From Naegleria lovaniensis (lineage: Eukaryota; Heterolobosea; Eutetramitea; Acrasida; Naegleriidae), in the NCBI RefSeq assembly GCF_003324165.1, contig NW_025407833.1, forward strand, positions 1-64,000: a stretch of 64,000 nucleotides of DNA. Reading direction: 5' to 3'. Each line of letters opens with the position of its first letter. Within the stretch, counting starts at the first letter, position 1. Below are positions 1 to 11,915 of the stretch, one piece after another. The translations under genes and the position numbers were made by a program. The notes beneath the pieces were generated by a model. That model was not told the origin of the DNA. It made no database searches and saw only the letters and a list, made by a program, of their open reading frames with translations.

Positions 1-1043
1 ATGAATGACATGAACAAGAGAGGAGAGTTGTACCCTGCCTCAAAAAATGATGTTTTCCGAGAAAAGCGAAGTACTCCCATTCCATGAAACAATCATGTCA
101 ATGAATAAAACTGATGATTTGTTGTTTGGATGATCAGAACATCCATCCATATCAATTTCATGTAGTTCTGTAAAGTGCTTGTCTCGATCGTACTTTTCAG
201 CTCTTCCATAGAGCCACCATCGCACTTCACATCACACAAAGTCATGAAATGACCATCACTTTGAACTGAATCAACGATCAATTCTATGGTTTCTGATCAC
301 TATAACAACATTCCGATCATCAGATTCATTCCATGATCATCACATCCAACGGGAGCAGTTCACTACACTTCCAATCAGTACTATTTGATGATTATCATTT
401 CCATATGTATTCATACACACAAAATATTCCTCATAAATGTTGATCATGATGTGCACATTTGATGTGATCAATATAAATATGACATGATGATGAATGGAAA
501 CATGACCCGATGTTGATGATGATCACCTCAAAAATGCAGGGAGTTTTGGCTTCATTTTTTTTTAATTTTTTTTTGAAAAATTTTCGTGTCATTTTTGAAC
601 TCGTTGAAACTCCTTTAAACTTGATTTTCTCGAAAACTACCCTAAACCTGATCGAATGCTCTATCATGACCCCCATTATTTTCGTGAGATCTACAAAAAT
701 GGTGTCGCTTAAATTCTATCAAAAATTTGACACCTGTTACCATTTGTTGAACTACTCAACCAACTTAGCTCACTATCCAATGATGTCGCTAGCACGAATG
801 TACTACTCTTCAAAATCTATCGAATGATGTACTTGGAACAAGGTCAACATCAAAGATGACGAAAAACCCGACCATGCACGAGAGGTCTATTTTAAGCGAG
901 TACAGTTCAATAATTACCCATAATTAATGGATGAAAGTCATATCAACACATAGATATACCTCCATCCCCGACGATTTCATAAAAATTAAAAATCCAATGA
1001 TTAAGCATGTCGAAAAATTAAGATTACAAGTCAAGCTGGGCAC
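1..1043. other. gene-poor stretch
   Basis: No convincing gene is seen on either strand. Open frames here are short, lack family motifs and overlap one another. Bases 540-600 are a T-rich low-complexity run. The stretch may contain the 3' flank of the decayed gene that follows. Confidence 0.5.
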
Positions 1044-1640
1044 CTATCCAAACCCAACCCGTTTGCAAATTTCTGAATTGCACCCACAAGTTGCATCACA
1101 TATTCTTCCAAGCTTGGCACAATTACAATTCAAACAATTTCCTTTTTTACATCTACATCCAACTTTCTTCTTTGCTTTGTGTTCATCATCATTACTGTCA
1201 TTAATTTTCTCTCTTTTCCTTTTAAGTTGGTTGGTATTGAAGTACTCGATAGCTTTCAATGCATCGTCGAGATTTCCATAAAACTTGATCAAAATATTAA
1301 GCAATCAAATAGCATCATAAAATGCACAATGTGAATTGTTGACATTTCCTAAATTAAAGTGTTCAATTATCATCCTCAGCAAAAACTGGTTTAGATTTCC
1401 CTTTCTTTATCATTTTCCGAGGAAGACAATTGTGTAAAGTCGATTCTGATTTCATTAATCGGAGAGAATCAACAAAGACAATAATGATTAAATTCAGAAA
1501 ACTTTCCGAAAAATTCTTTGGCAAAAACTTTAAAATCCAAACGCTCTCCATTATGAGCTATTAAGTAAGTTTTTCCTGAGAGTTATTGTTTAAAAATTGG
1601 ATAATATCATTCACATGCCTTCAATAGGCAATTTTGATCT
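1044..1640 (-). pseudogene. broken DEDDh-type exonuclease with C-terminal CXC-like cysteine cluster
   Basis: Read on the minus strand, the pieces look like a DnaQ/PML-type 3'-5' exonuclease. There is a segment with LIAHNGERLDF near 1530-1560, a segment with VDSLRLMK near 1450-1475, and a segment with HCAFYDA near 1305-1325 that resembles the last catalytic motif (HxAxxDA). These are followed by a basic stretch and a cysteine cluster (spacing CxC, C, CxC, C, CxC, C) close to the stop at 1044, like a tesmin/TSO1 CXC motif. The pieces lie in more than one frame with several breaks, so the copy looks dead. It may be an old host gene or cargo of a mobile element; no terminal repeats were seen. Confidence 0.5.
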
Positions 1641-2204
1641 TAAACTATTCAAGTTAAGTCCTGTTATTGATTGTGCTTGGTTATGCTTTGGTTGCCGTTG
1701 AATTGCGAGAGTAATAGGTGATGATGTATCTATTGAATTGTTTTTAATATATTCAGTAATATATTTGTGGTGTGTTGCAAAGTAGAGGCTTCTTGTAATC
1801 CACTCCGAAAATTGTGATATTTTGTGGAGTACTTAATTTTGCATTGAGTAAACAGCAGCAACAGCGATTAGGCATGCCCATTTTTCTTTTTGAAGAACTC
1901 AAAAATTTCTGCCTTGCTCCTGTGATGTTTTGATACAAACTGAGAGTGTAAAATTCAACCAAATCTCATTCAAATCGACAAGTTTTCTCGGTAAATCTAA
2001 ATCTAAACATGTATGAACAATTAGTATTTTGCAAAAGTTGTAATCGATAATGATGAGAATTGTGTTTAAATCAACTCTGACGAATGCACACTTTTTTCAA
2101 AGGCTCGTTCTCACTTTTTACTTCATATAACTTCACCAACAAAGAGTATGTATAACTAGAACGCATAGAGAATCTACTCTCAAGAAATCAGATTTATTGA
2201 AGGC
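1641..2204. other. no recognisable gene
   Basis: Nothing supportable was seen. A 69-residue minus-strand frame (1753-1962) may be an upstream remnant of the decayed exonuclease gene, but it carries no motif. Confidence 0.4.
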
Positions 2205-2610
2205 TTATTTGTTGTGTTTAACTATCTCTGATAACAATTTTCGAAAATCGTCGGGGTTGAAAAATGAGCTGAAACACCTTGTCCGCTCGCTAAGAATCTT
2301 GTCTCGAATCTTGGTCATTTTTACTGAAGGAGTTGGCCATCCGTGATAAATGACAGAGGGAAAAACACCTGTGAGCGTCTTCAACAACGATCAACACAGT
2401 TGGTGCAACCAGTTGTCCCTAGGCTTCTTCACTTCAATAAATACGTTGCAGCTGCCTGACAGCACTTTGCAAGTGAATGAAACAGTCTACATCCGTAACC
2501 ACCATTTCAGTTGTTTTTGAGTGCTGTTGTTGAGGTGGATGATGTATCGTTTGAAGATGATGCTGGTTTAGCGTTGCGATTTCTCTTTTTCCGAGCCACG
2601 AATATTGTGT
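2205..2610 (-). pseudogene. possible remnant of an unidentified coding region
   Basis: The minus strand holds a 60-residue frame with ordinary protein-like composition (2205-2387). Upstream of it are short protein-like stretches in other frames: a basic Ser/Thr-rich run near 2525-2600 and a segment near 2410-2450. There is no single open frame and no clear intron signals joining them. I do not recognise a family. It could equally be chance. Confidence 0.2.
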
Positions 2611-3163
2611 GTTTTCGTAATTTTACAATCAATTGTGATATCCTGACGGCCATCACAATAATTTATTGCAATAGAAACGTAATGATGATATTCCAAATAG
2701 CAATATGTATTGTTATCGTCTCTCCGAGCCGATATCAATAAATTTATTCAATAAATGATGCGCTTGCGTTGGCCCTCTTGCCTCTAAATCAAGTCTAATG
2801 ATATTTTTAGATTGTCCAAAACCTAAACATTTTTTCAAGTTGATATTTCTCGATAACTACTTCACAGATGTAAAAGATAACAATTCCAAGACATAGAGGA
2901 CATCGATCCCCTAAACATTGTGGAGAAAGAAGTTTCAATCTGTAATACTTCATCTTATACATCAACAAACAAGAGTGGCTGTAAAACCAAACCCTACGTT
3001 CAGAACAAATCATAGGTGGAGCAAACCCTATTCAGAAAATCAGTATCTACAAAACTGGTAAAAAAGAAATGGAATTGTTTGCAAAAGAATTAAGAACGAT
3101 TGCAAAAGAAAGAAAGAAAGAAGAAACGGAAAAGAAGCAACAATAAATAATAGGCATTCGTTT
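2611..3163. other. intergenic, 3' side of the F-box/LRR gene
   Basis: No gene was recognised. A purine-rich GAAA-type run occupies about 3087-3140, just beyond the stop codon of the minus-strand gene. Confidence 0.4.
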
Positions 3164-4819
3164 TTACTTAAATGAAACTTGAATATTGAACTGTTTTTGT
3201 AATTTCAATGATTGAGTTAAATATTTGTCTTTCTTTTCTTTGGTCTTTGAAGGTAATATTAGTTGAGAAATGGAATGCTTGTTGGTTGTTAGTAGATGAT
3301 GTATGAATTCGAAATCAACATAACGACTTAGAGTGCCTCCCCATTCAGAAAGATCCAAAGTAACTATTCTGGAATTCCGTAAAATTTTCTCAATATCAAA
3401 ACGAGTGGGACGACTGGATTTAAAAAATGTCAATTTTGGTATGTTAATACAATCCTCGGTCGAATTAGTTTCTCTAGAACTTGGAGAAAATTCAAAATTT
3501 TCCAGTGAAATTAATGACCCGCAGAAAAAAGTATCGAAAGCGGATCCTAAGAGTCTAGGGTAACAAAGAACAAAGGTTTTCAGTTGGGTCATATGCGCTA
3601 AGCTGGAATATCCATTGTCAACAAAACTGCAACAAATGATGCTTAGTTCCTTGATATTAGAGGAACTGATGGCAGCACAATCTAAATCTCGTAATACACA
3701 GTGGGATAAATCTAATACTTGAAGCATTGACTGAAATCTAAAATTGAGTAATGGCGACTGAATCAGAGACGGATCCTTTTCTATGTCTACCATATTAATT
3801 CTAATCAGTCGTACATTGGTATTTGCAGTTAAAATAGGCATCAAGCGAGATGGTATTTGTAAGGAAATTTCAGTTAAATATTTTAGCCCACTCATCAACA
3901 AAAGAAATACATCATCACTTATCCGTGTAGCACCACTACGAGCATATGAATGCAATTTAACAATACTTAATTTAGGATTTTTCAATAAAGATAAGGCTAT
4001 TTTTTCTGATAGTGTTATGTGGGCGTTTACATAGAGCTCTTTAAGATCAAGCTGACTTTCTAAAATGTTTATAATAATAGCATCATCTATAAAAACGGTC
4101 GTAAAGCTAAACTTTTCTAAATGTGGAAAGTTGTTTCTATCTATTTTGGATATGTGTTGTATTGAGCAATGCTTAAATGATATAGATTTTAGAGTTTTAA
4201 AATTACTACTCATTAAAAAAATATTGGCACAATCAGTATCCAATTGATCGTCTCTGAAATATAAACTTTCTAAACATTTAAACTTCAACTTTAAAAATGA
4301 TTCCATCAACTTCCAATTAAAACCGACATGCTTAAAAGACAAATGCTTAATGTTGTTGAACACATTTCCTATTTTGTTAATAGTAATGGCATTAATTGAA
4401 ACACTTTCAAAAACAAGATTGGAAATTGTGGATGTGATATCAGAGAATGTTAATTGGGAATGTTTAAACACTAGCGTATCAACTTTGTTGGATGCTAAAA
4501 GGATCGCCATTTGATTTTTGGAAACAGATACTTTTGTGAAGGACAATTCGGTGAACAGTTTGTGGAAGGAAACTTTTTTAAAATTGAGTTGTCTCATCGC
4601 CAAGCAATCTGTATCTGTATTCTTAAGGTTAGAATCAAATGCTTTAGTTACCTCTGTTGATTGTATGAAATCACGGATGTAACTACAAACGCCAGCAAAA
4701 GATAGAAAGGTTTTTTGATCAAGGAAAGAAATTATGAGCGAAAGCGCTCCACCAAAAGGATCAACCGCAACAACGTTTCTAGCCGGAGTGGGTTTCCGTT
4801 GAAAGAAGAAGTTAAACAT
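3164..4819 (-). CDS. F-box/leucine-rich-repeat protein
   Basis: A 551-aa product if translation begins at the ATG at 4819; an in-frame ATG at 4882 would add 21 residues. Residues about 20-55 form an F-box-like helix bundle (DPFGGALSLIISFLDQ, then a Cys/Phe-rich helix). The rest is a series of irregular leucine-rich repeats with the recurring pattern of LxxLxL strands and KxLxxLxF turns. Known proteins of this layout recruit substrates to SCF ubiquitin ligases, or are simply LRR scaffolds in the large amoebal LRR families. No signal peptide or membrane segment is seen. The role is inferred from architecture only. Confidence 0.75.
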   Translation of the reverse strand: MFNFFFQRKPTPARNVVAVDPFGGALSLIISFLDQKTFLSFAGVCSYIRDFIQSTEVTKAFDSNLKNTDTDCLAMRQLNFKKVSFHKLFTELSFTKVSVSKNQMAILLASNKVDTLVFKHSQLTFSDITSTISNLVFESVSINAITINKIGNVFNNIKHLSFKHVGFNWKLMESFLKLKFKCLESLYFRDDQLDTDCANIFLMSSNFKTLKSISFKHCSIQHISKIDRNNFPHLEKFSFTTVFIDDAIIINILESQLDLKELYVNAHITLSEKIALSLLKNPKLSIVKLHSYARSGATRISDDVFLLLMSGLKYLTEISLQIPSRLMPILTANTNVRLIRINMVDIEKDPSLIQSPLLNFRFQSMLQVLDLSHCVLRDLDCAAISSSNIKELSIICCSFVDNGYSSLAHMTQLKTFVLCYPRLLGSAFDTFFCGSLISLENFEFSPSSRETNSTEDCINIPKLTFFKSSRPTRFDIEKILRNSRIVTLDLSEWGGTLSRYVDFEFIHHLLTTNKHSISQLILPSKTKEKKDKYLTQSLKLQKQFNIQVSFK

Positions 4820-4960
4820 TTTTTTCGATGGCAAACGGACGCTGTTGACCGATAACTCCCATGTCAACCAACAAAAAAACACAAATCATCATACATACTA
4901 GTAACCTATGTCCAAATCAGAATTAAAGACTTACTTGAATATGGAATCATCGAACAATAT

Positions 4961-6070
4961 TTAGTGATAGTACACACCATAGCAACAACATCTATCATGG
5001 TCGGAGACGGATTTAATCATTTCATTGAATGGGACTTGTTTGGCGTTGAAAACTTTGATGAGCGTTCTGAGTATTGCTTTCATTAACTCGTGCAACATTC
5101 CTTTCCAGCTTCCAATTTGACGCTCTTTAGCAACCTCCAACTTCATGAGTAGAGTATAAATTCTTTGTTCTTCGGAGGACCATTCAAACACCATTCCATC
5201 ATCACTACCATCATCAACAAGTTTTGGTTGTCATGGAATATTGTGTGTATTTGAAAGATAGATTCTACAAGCTCTTGGAAAACTAATTGTACCATTGGAG
5301 AATTTTCTTTACCTGCTGCAGTAGCTCGTTCTAATCCGAGAATATGACCAGCATGAATATTTTCACTTCCTTCGTTTGCATATCTCCACAATGGACGAAT
5401 AGAAATATTAATTCAGGAATTTGAACAATAAGAATATGAAAATAGAAAGCAAATTTTGAGGCTGGATATTTCTCAATCAACAATTTGCCAAGCCATTTAC
5501 ATAATATTTCTAATCTACTCTAAGCTTGCACATTTCCTTTGAGTGTATCTACTCCTTCAACATATTGGAACAAAATAACTCTTGTCAACAACCAAATCAT
5601 GATTTCCATATAATCAAAAATTCCATCAAACACAGTTTCAAAATTGAATAAGATGACATTTGCTTGATTCCCAGTTAAATATGGCAGTTGTGGAAGAAAT
5701 TGATCTCCTTTGCATTCATCATCTTCTTCAGCCTCAGTATTTCTAAATTGAAATTAAGAGCAATGATATAACTTGCTAATTCTAGTCTCAATTATTTCCC
5801 ATAATGAAGGCGAGTTAATACGAAGAAGCACTTGGGAAATCAAATTCGAAACAATTCTAAGTTTCATATGAAGGGCGCAAATAATGGTATGAATTGTCAC
5901 TTTTTGATCAATGCAATATTTAAGAGTATGAGTTGTATGTTTTTCATCCAGAAACGTCTACGTTCTTTACAATACATGCAATAGAGACAAAAGCAAGATA
6001 GTAGTGTTGTTCATTTCACAGTAAGCAATTCCGTTTCTGATCTCCAATGATTCCAATACGTTGATTAGAC
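4961..6070 (-). pseudogene. broken unidentified helical protein gene
   Basis: On the minus strand a chain of protein-like segments continues for about 1.1 kb but is cut by stop codons and frame changes. In reading order: a segment with YCEMNNTTILLLSLL (about 6020), one with DEKHTTHTLKYCIDQKV (about 5930), one with FNFETVFDGIFDYMEIM (about 5610), one with RLEILCKWLGKLLIEKYPA (about 5490), then the open stretches 5143-5391 and 4961-5194. Composition is that of a large helical repeat protein. I do not recognise the family. Clear intron signals are absent at most joins, so decay is likelier than splicing. Confidence 0.45.
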
Positions 6071-6236
6071 AGCAAATATTTTTTTAGAATTTTCCTTATT
6101 TTCATCATCATGAAAAAAAGGACTGTCTTGACTGAGGTGCCAATTCATCATTGCTGTGGTGTTTAAAATTACAACCTACTCATTTTTCTTTCTGTTGGTA
6201 GAGTATATACTCAACACTCAACCTCACAAGAAAAAG

Positions 6237-6480
6237 TCACAAGTTTGGAAGATTTTCATCAACACTCTTCAAGTTTATTAGATATGGTTCGATAGACGCT
6301 TTCTCAGTTATTGATTTACACCAAATAGAATTCATCACTTTGGACGTTACTACTGGTTTATTCGGATCTGAAGGAGCAAAAAACATCTTTGGAATGCAAA
6401 GTCTCACATATTTGAATGTATCTTCTTGCAAGATTGGTCATGATGGCCATATATATTTTTCAAATGGAGAGCTTATTAAT
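6237..6480 (-). pseudogene. possible LRR-protein fragment
   Basis: A 64-residue minus-strand frame ends in a leucine/asparagine-rich tail and has the composition of the LRR family next door. A further in-frame stretch lies upstream beyond a stop. It is too short to assign. Confidence 0.2.
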
Positions 6481-7326
6481 CTCAAGACATAGACATACAT
6501 AATATTGATGAGAGTATTTTCAAACAATACAAGTGTTTATGTTTTATTTTAATGGAGTTGAGATTCTTTCAAAAGGACAATTATGTACTCAAGTATTGAT
6601 CATTGCCTTGCAGAATAAGCAACAATGCACTCCAATTTCCAAAATTCATCGTTCAGCAATGATGACAATGTTGAAGGACAGGAGGATTGTGGAGCAAGAA
6701 AACGTATGTCAATGAAGACATTTCTGATGATGACAAATATGCCTCCCTTTCTTGGAACATTGTTGTCTCGCGTCTACTGGTTCATATCTCCGTTTCACAT
6801 CTTTCGAAAACACTTCCATATTTTAAAAGAGCGGGTAATATGCTAAGTTACTAAGGATAAATAAGTAGTATCTCTCAATGATCAACTGTCTTTGGTTTTT
6901 CATATCCATACTTTAACAACAGCAGGAACGACATGCAAATTCCAGTGTTCATACATAGAATATTGTGGTGGAAGAACAATGTTTTTTCAGAGAATATATC
7001 CCAATCATGACATGGTCAACATTGAGGTTAAACCTACCATTAGACATCCATGACATGTTCGTACCTCTCTGTTTTACAATTTTCAAACAGAAAAGAGTTT
7101 TCAGAAAGTTTTATCCCAAACCTTCAACGGTTGTTGTTTTAAAAGAGATATCAAGACAAATCAGAAAAGATCTTTCTGCATTTATTCACTAATAGCTCTG
7201 TAATGCAATTCAAATCTTGTCAATGATGAAAGAGACAAAGATAAGGAGATGTTTTTCGAAATCAAATCAATCTTGTAGCAACCGCAACTGAACCAAAAAA
7301 ACTAAAGAATTTCAATTCAAGGCCAA
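6481..7326. other. intergenic, upstream of the 7TM gene
   Basis: Several short open frames exist on the plus strand (6625-6846, 6965-7192), but none has a family motif or clear splice sites. The last 100 bases precede the start of the 7TM gene. Confidence 0.4.
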
Positions 7327-8527
7327 ATGACTGAGTCATATAATTTCCTTCCCATTACTCTCTTCCAAACCATCAACGCCACTCAAGGTAAAATTTCCGA
7401 AGCCCCTGAAAACATTAGCTCTCTCAGTAATTCTGCGTTCTATGTCATTGTATTGAGCATCTTGTTGGGAGTGCTTATTGGTTATGCCATCAAATTACGA
7501 GATGAAATGAAAAGAAAGCAAAAGATTCTCTTTTTACTAACTGGATTATTGGTTGGAGTGGATATTGTTGCTTTGTGTTTCCGAATTGTGTACAATGGAA
7601 CATCTCTCTATATGAATGGAAGGAAATGGATTATGCTTCCCAATTTGCTCGATTTTCGAATTGTGTTATGGGTATTTGCAGTACTGGAAAATGCCTTTTC
7701 TTTTGCTACCATAATGACCATTACGATCATCATTGGATTTCTTCAAGATATGTTGTAAGTAGATTGTACTTTGGATAAAATTCGAAAGGTGACTCATTTA
7801 TTATGTCCGCCAAATTACTCTTGTCTTGCAAACATTGTTGACAACCTCTTACAGCTTGACAACAGCTGCAGCAGCTAGAGCCATATCAAGGAAAGTATAT
7901 CCCTACATTAAGTGGTCACTCTTCACCGTAAACATGGTCACGGGTGGTACTTTGGGGCTAGTGATTGTTCTTAATGCCATTTTGAACTTGTTGGTGAAAA
8001 TGACACTTCTTAACAAAGCCCTAGCAGTCCCGTTTCAAATCGTGCTTTTATGCTTCTACTTTATTGCCAATGTCATTAATTTAGTGACTTTCACGGTTGT
8101 CAGTACTCGACTGCTTCATGTTGTCAACAAAACAAGTTCTCATGTATCCACAACAAAGGAGAAAGTTCCATTCATGAATCGCCCGTTCACCAAAATAGTT
8201 GGATTAATGTCTGGAATGATTTTGAGCGCCTTTTTACAGATAGTAGCAGCTATTATTGGTTTTTTAACAAGTACCTTTGCAAGTCATTTGCATATGTTGG
8301 ATTACTTTTTGCATTCTTTGGGAATTGTCATTTTTAGTGTTTTTGTATTGTTATTGTACAGCCCATTGTGGAATGAAAAGTGTGAAAAAGAGGCTGAGGA
8401 TCATGTGAGAAAAACAGGAACAAAAAAGGGCCCTATTCAACATCAAGACAAGAAGGAGCCAGGCACCTTCAATATTCAATCCATGAATAACTCTGAAAAG
8501 CAAGAGGAAGTATCCACAAAAGTGTAA
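7327..8527 (+). CDS. seven-transmembrane protein (TOM1/TOM3- or GPCR-like)
   Basis: Two exons, 7327-7754 and 7855-8527, joined across a 100-nt GTAAGT...ACAG intron in phase 2, give 366 aa. Seven hydrophobic helices are visible, starting around residues 37, 68, 112, 155, 205, 255 and 290. The luminal or outer N-terminus is short and the polar C-terminal tail of about 60 residues is rich in Lys, Glu and Gln. Layout and length fit the THH1/TOM1/TOM3 family or a divergent G-protein-coupled receptor, and I cannot separate these by eye. The exon junction falls inside the third helix, and both sides read as one continuous membrane segment, which supports the splice. Confidence 0.8.
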
Positions 8528-9126
8528 TCTGTAGGGGGAAATTGTGTAAGGTGTAAATATTAAAGATTAAAAGTTTCTGTATGGTACTATGGCAACGCAA
8601 AGAAAACATACATCTCCAATATGGTGCATAACTCAAGGTACAGCTTGAATGAATTATGGTAAACACCTCCTTCTTGTTTAGATTATTCTGTTGCTTGTTC
8701 ATCAACAAAGAATGGCCTTCGAGATTTGTTTACTACTGGAATCAACAGGTATGCTGTTTCTTGAAGCAGCTGCTTTAGAGGAGGAGCTCGGAATGTTATT
8801 CATTCGTGATGATGTTGAAGGGTTCATGATGCATGACGACAGCAAGATTCTTGATGATGTTACCTGAGGTTCGAAAAAGCGAGAGTTTGCTAGAACCCAG
8901 AGGTTATTGTGTTGTTTTTTTTGTGGGTGTGGCGTCCTACAACTGGGAGGTGTCATTGTTTCAGAAGAAGATTTGATGTCAATATGAAGAAGCCTTGATC
9001 AAGTCAAAAGACCTCAAAACAACATTCAATTCTAAAATTTAAAAAATGCATTCTGAAACTGCTCGTGTGGTTTTATAATCAGGTTTGAATCAAGCCGCGG
9101 AATACCACTGCCAACAACAAAAAATT
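8528..9126. other. intergenic between the 7TM and propeller genes
   Basis: Contains the 3' flank of the 7TM gene and the upstream region of the propeller gene. An 84-residue minus-strand frame at 8702-8956 has no motif and is taken as chance. Confidence 0.4.
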
Positions 9127-10266
9127 ATGTTAAAATCTAGCCAGGGGATTTACAACCGGAGTAATAGTGTTGTTCAATATGACGATGATGATCCTGTAAA
9201 ATTAATTTTAAAAAATTGTGTTGGATCATCACCCGAAATATACATACGTGATGATGACCGTTATGGATATATCTTGTTTGAAAAATTAAAGACCAAGATG
9301 AGGAGTAAATGGAAAAAAGGGTTCGCAGTACACAGTTGTAGATTGAGAGCAATATTGGGAAAACATGATGACCATCATACAACAATGACCAATATTGAAT
9401 TAGTTAACGCTCCTTTATCCCAGCCCTTTGATGTAAAAATTTCGTACAATCACGAGTACATAATTTGCACTGATTGCGGAGATCCCGGCAGAATACTATT
9501 TTTCGACCTGAACTCTAAGCAATTCCAGTTTTCAATACCCACCCCATCTTATGGTCCCATGTTTTTATGTATTGAAGAAGGCTATAGAAACGCATTTTCA
9601 GATGCTTTGTTCTTTGACTGCAAAGGAGATAAAAGTCTCCACAAGTATGATTTACAAAGTTTTGTGTTCAATAAGCAACGTGATCAAGAGTATAGCGACT
9701 GTGATGAAGAGTCACCACTCCAAGGGAAAATTTGGACTTCTGTTTGTGTTCAAGGAGCTACTGGAATATCAATAATGCAATCTCAATCAAAACTGTTCGT
9801 CGGATGCTTCGATAGAACAGTCAAGATATTGGACTCAAACACTGGAACATTGATTGATGTGGTAGCGTTGATGAATACATTACCGTTAGGGATTAATTTT
9901 TTTGAAATGGGCAAAAATCATTATCTAATCGTTGGAGGATGGAAGAAAATTGAATTTTTTGTTAAACAAGTTGATGTGTGCCAGGAAACATGGAGTTGCT
10001 TGCAAAATAATGCTGGCCTGATCCATTCATCTGGTTCTAATACATACGGCACCGTATTTGATCCTATTTCTCGCTGCCTAATTGTTCCAACACAAGACAC
10101 AGTCCTTTGTTATCGTCTATTTGAAAGTACACATCTGGAGTGGACATTGATTAACAAGGTTGATGTTCACAATTTTGCACGTCCTCAAGGCTTATGTTTA
10201 AACGATCGTAGTGGAGAATTATTGGTATGTGAACGAGGTGCTAACAGAATACGGATTTATCAGTAA
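9127..10266 (+). CDS. NHL/WD-like beta-propeller protein
   Basis: From the ATG at 9127 the product is 379 aa. The frame stays open upstream to a TTG at 9085, and an ATG at 9046 is cut off by a stop. The protein is built of short beta-strand repeats, each with a hydrophobic strand and a Gly/Asp turn (DVKISYNHEYIICTDCGDPG, ISIMQSQSKLFVGCFDRTVK, GLCLNDRSGELLVCERGAN). This resembles NHL or WD propellers that bind proteins or RNA. No signal peptide or other domain is visible. A shortened relative lies at 34108-34590. The stop codon faces the stop of the convergent kelch gene with 20 bases between them. Confidence 0.7.
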   Translation: MLKSSQGIYNRSNSVVQYDDDDPVKLILKNCVGSSPEIYIRDDDRYGYILFEKLKTKMRSKWKKGFAVHSCRLRAILGKHDDHHTTMTNIELVNAPLSQPFDVKISYNHEYIICTDCGDPGRILFFDLNSKQFQFSIPTPSYGPMFLCIEEGYRNAFSDALFFDCKGDKSLHKYDLQSFVFNKQRDQEYSDCDEESPLQGKIWTSVCVQGATGISIMQSQSKLFVGCFDRTVKILDSNTGTLIDVVALMNTLPLGINFFEMGKNHYLIVGGWKKIEFFVKQVDVCQETWSCLQNNAGLIHSSGSNTYGTVFDPISRCLIVPTQDTVLCYRLFESTHLEWTLINKVDVHNFARPQGLCLNDRSGELLVCERGANRIRIYQ

Positions 10267-10286
10267 AGGTTTCGTTATTGCAAACT

Positions 10287-11507
10287 TTAAAAACCTAACA
10301 AGCTCACCATTACACAGAGCAGTAATGTAAACACACACCACCAAAACGGAGTGGCCACGTTTGCCTGACTCACTCTCGCATATGTGACATTTGTGAAATT
10401 GAAAGCATAAACCCAGTCCAAAACAGTGTATTCCTTAGCAGTAGAGTTCTCAATTTGACCTCCAAAAACATACATAACCTCGCCGAAAATTTCTCCTGTT
10501 TGTCTAAATCGTACTGTTGGCAAAGAAACAAAATCACTCCATGACGAAGTACGCAAGTCAAACTTCTCAACATCAGCAACGGGAACAGAAAAGTTGCATG
10601 ATTTATCCTTCGTCTCTCCACCTAGGACAAATAAATTTGCGTCAATCATGATTGCAGCACCATCTCCTCTAGCATGAGCCAAGGGTTTTTGGGTGGTCCA
10701 CTTATTTTGTGAAGGGTCATACATTTCAACAATTCCAGTTGGATTGCAAAAATCGCCTTCTAAAAATCCTCCAATGACGTATCCCCTATTATTATACGTC
10801 AGAGTCATGGAATCTCCTCTCTTAGTATTAATATTTGATACCAATCCCCTTTGGAATGTTCCTTCATTATTGGTATTCCTAGTTTTCAAAATTAACACTT
10901 CATTTGAAGCGCTGTAATTAGCAAAGTATCCACCTGGAAGGTAAATATTATCAAGTCCAGTGGCAGTGTCTTTCAACACAAACGCAATTGAATCTGAGCA
11001 ACATTCGGAAGTTAAGGAAGCATTTGGATGAGTTGTCCATTTGGATGTGACAGTATCAAAGATGTCCACAGGTTGAATGATATTATCCTGCAAATCTCTG
11101 CCACCAATGACGAACATGTATCGCTGAGCAACAGCAACAGTTGTGTGTCTGTATCGTGCTCTGGGCATCACTGGTCCAGACGAAAATGTTTTAGTTGTAG
11201 GGTTGTAAATTTCCATCGTATTGGTAATGCTGTAACAATGTTAAATAGTCTCACAAATCTCATATATGAACACATACCTTGGACATGAAGAATCCTTAGC
11301 AATGGATTGAGAGCTAACACAGCCTCCCGTTAAATAAATTAAATTTCCAATCGTTTGAGCAGATAAATCACTACGTTTTGTTATCATGTTAGCTTTTCGT
11401 TCCCAATTCTTCTTGTCAGCTTGAGCAATGACCATTGTACCACTAGTGGTGACCACTATCAACAGTATGAGTGCAATGACTCTTGTGAGAGGAGAAGGCG
11501 ACAACAT
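10287..11507 (-). CDS. secreted or surface-anchored kelch-repeat protein
   Basis: Two exons on the minus strand, 11278-11507 and 10287-11229, joined over a 48-nt GTATGT...ACAG intron, give 390 aa. The N-terminus is a signal peptide (hydrophobic residues about 8-28). Six kelch blades follow, marked by hydrophobic residues before Gly-Gly: IYLTGG, MFVIGG, IYLPGG, GYVIGG, LFVLGG, MYVFGG. The C-terminal 20 residues are hydrophobic (PFWWCVFTLLLCVMVSLLGF), consistent with a GPI-anchor signal or a short membrane anchor. The propeller probably faces the lumen or outside and binds a ligand. No catalytic domain is seen. Confidence 0.8.
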
Positions 11508-11915
11508 TGTTTTTTTTCAACACAACGACTCTTGTGCAAGAGTTTTTCTCCATTATTAATTTTCCACCATATCAACGACTCCTTGAAATGACCAATTCAA
11601 TCAACAACTATATTATTCCCCATTAATTTTGAAATTGCCCTTTGAATTTGAGTCTTGAAATTTCCATCATCATGGTCTGACCAAAGCTTCATCTCATTAC
11701 GATAATAAAAATCATCATTACGTCCACTCATTCGGATCGGATGTACGGATAAAATCCCAATAATTTAATGGTTGTAAACCGAACAAAAACAACGATTATT
11801 ATTAAACGGTTGCAGAGTGGCCGCTCTTCGCACCTCTCTCATCGTCATCATCAACCGGAGTGGATGATTCATTTTTTCCTCATGATCTTTTCTGCTTGCA
11901 TTGATGATGAGCTTT
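11508..11915. other. intergenic, upstream of the kelch gene
   Basis: About 400 bases without a gene, between the start of the kelch gene and the stop of the next minus-strand gene. Nothing specific is recognised. Confidence 0.4.

Noticed and set aside
1-7300. Retroelement or DNA-transposon origin for the decayed zone
   Set aside because: No terminal repeats, target-site duplications, reverse transcriptase or transposase motifs were seen.
8702-8956. 84-codon minus-strand frame between the 7TM and propeller genes
   Set aside because: Ser/Pro/His-rich chance frame lying in the flanks of two plus-strand genes.
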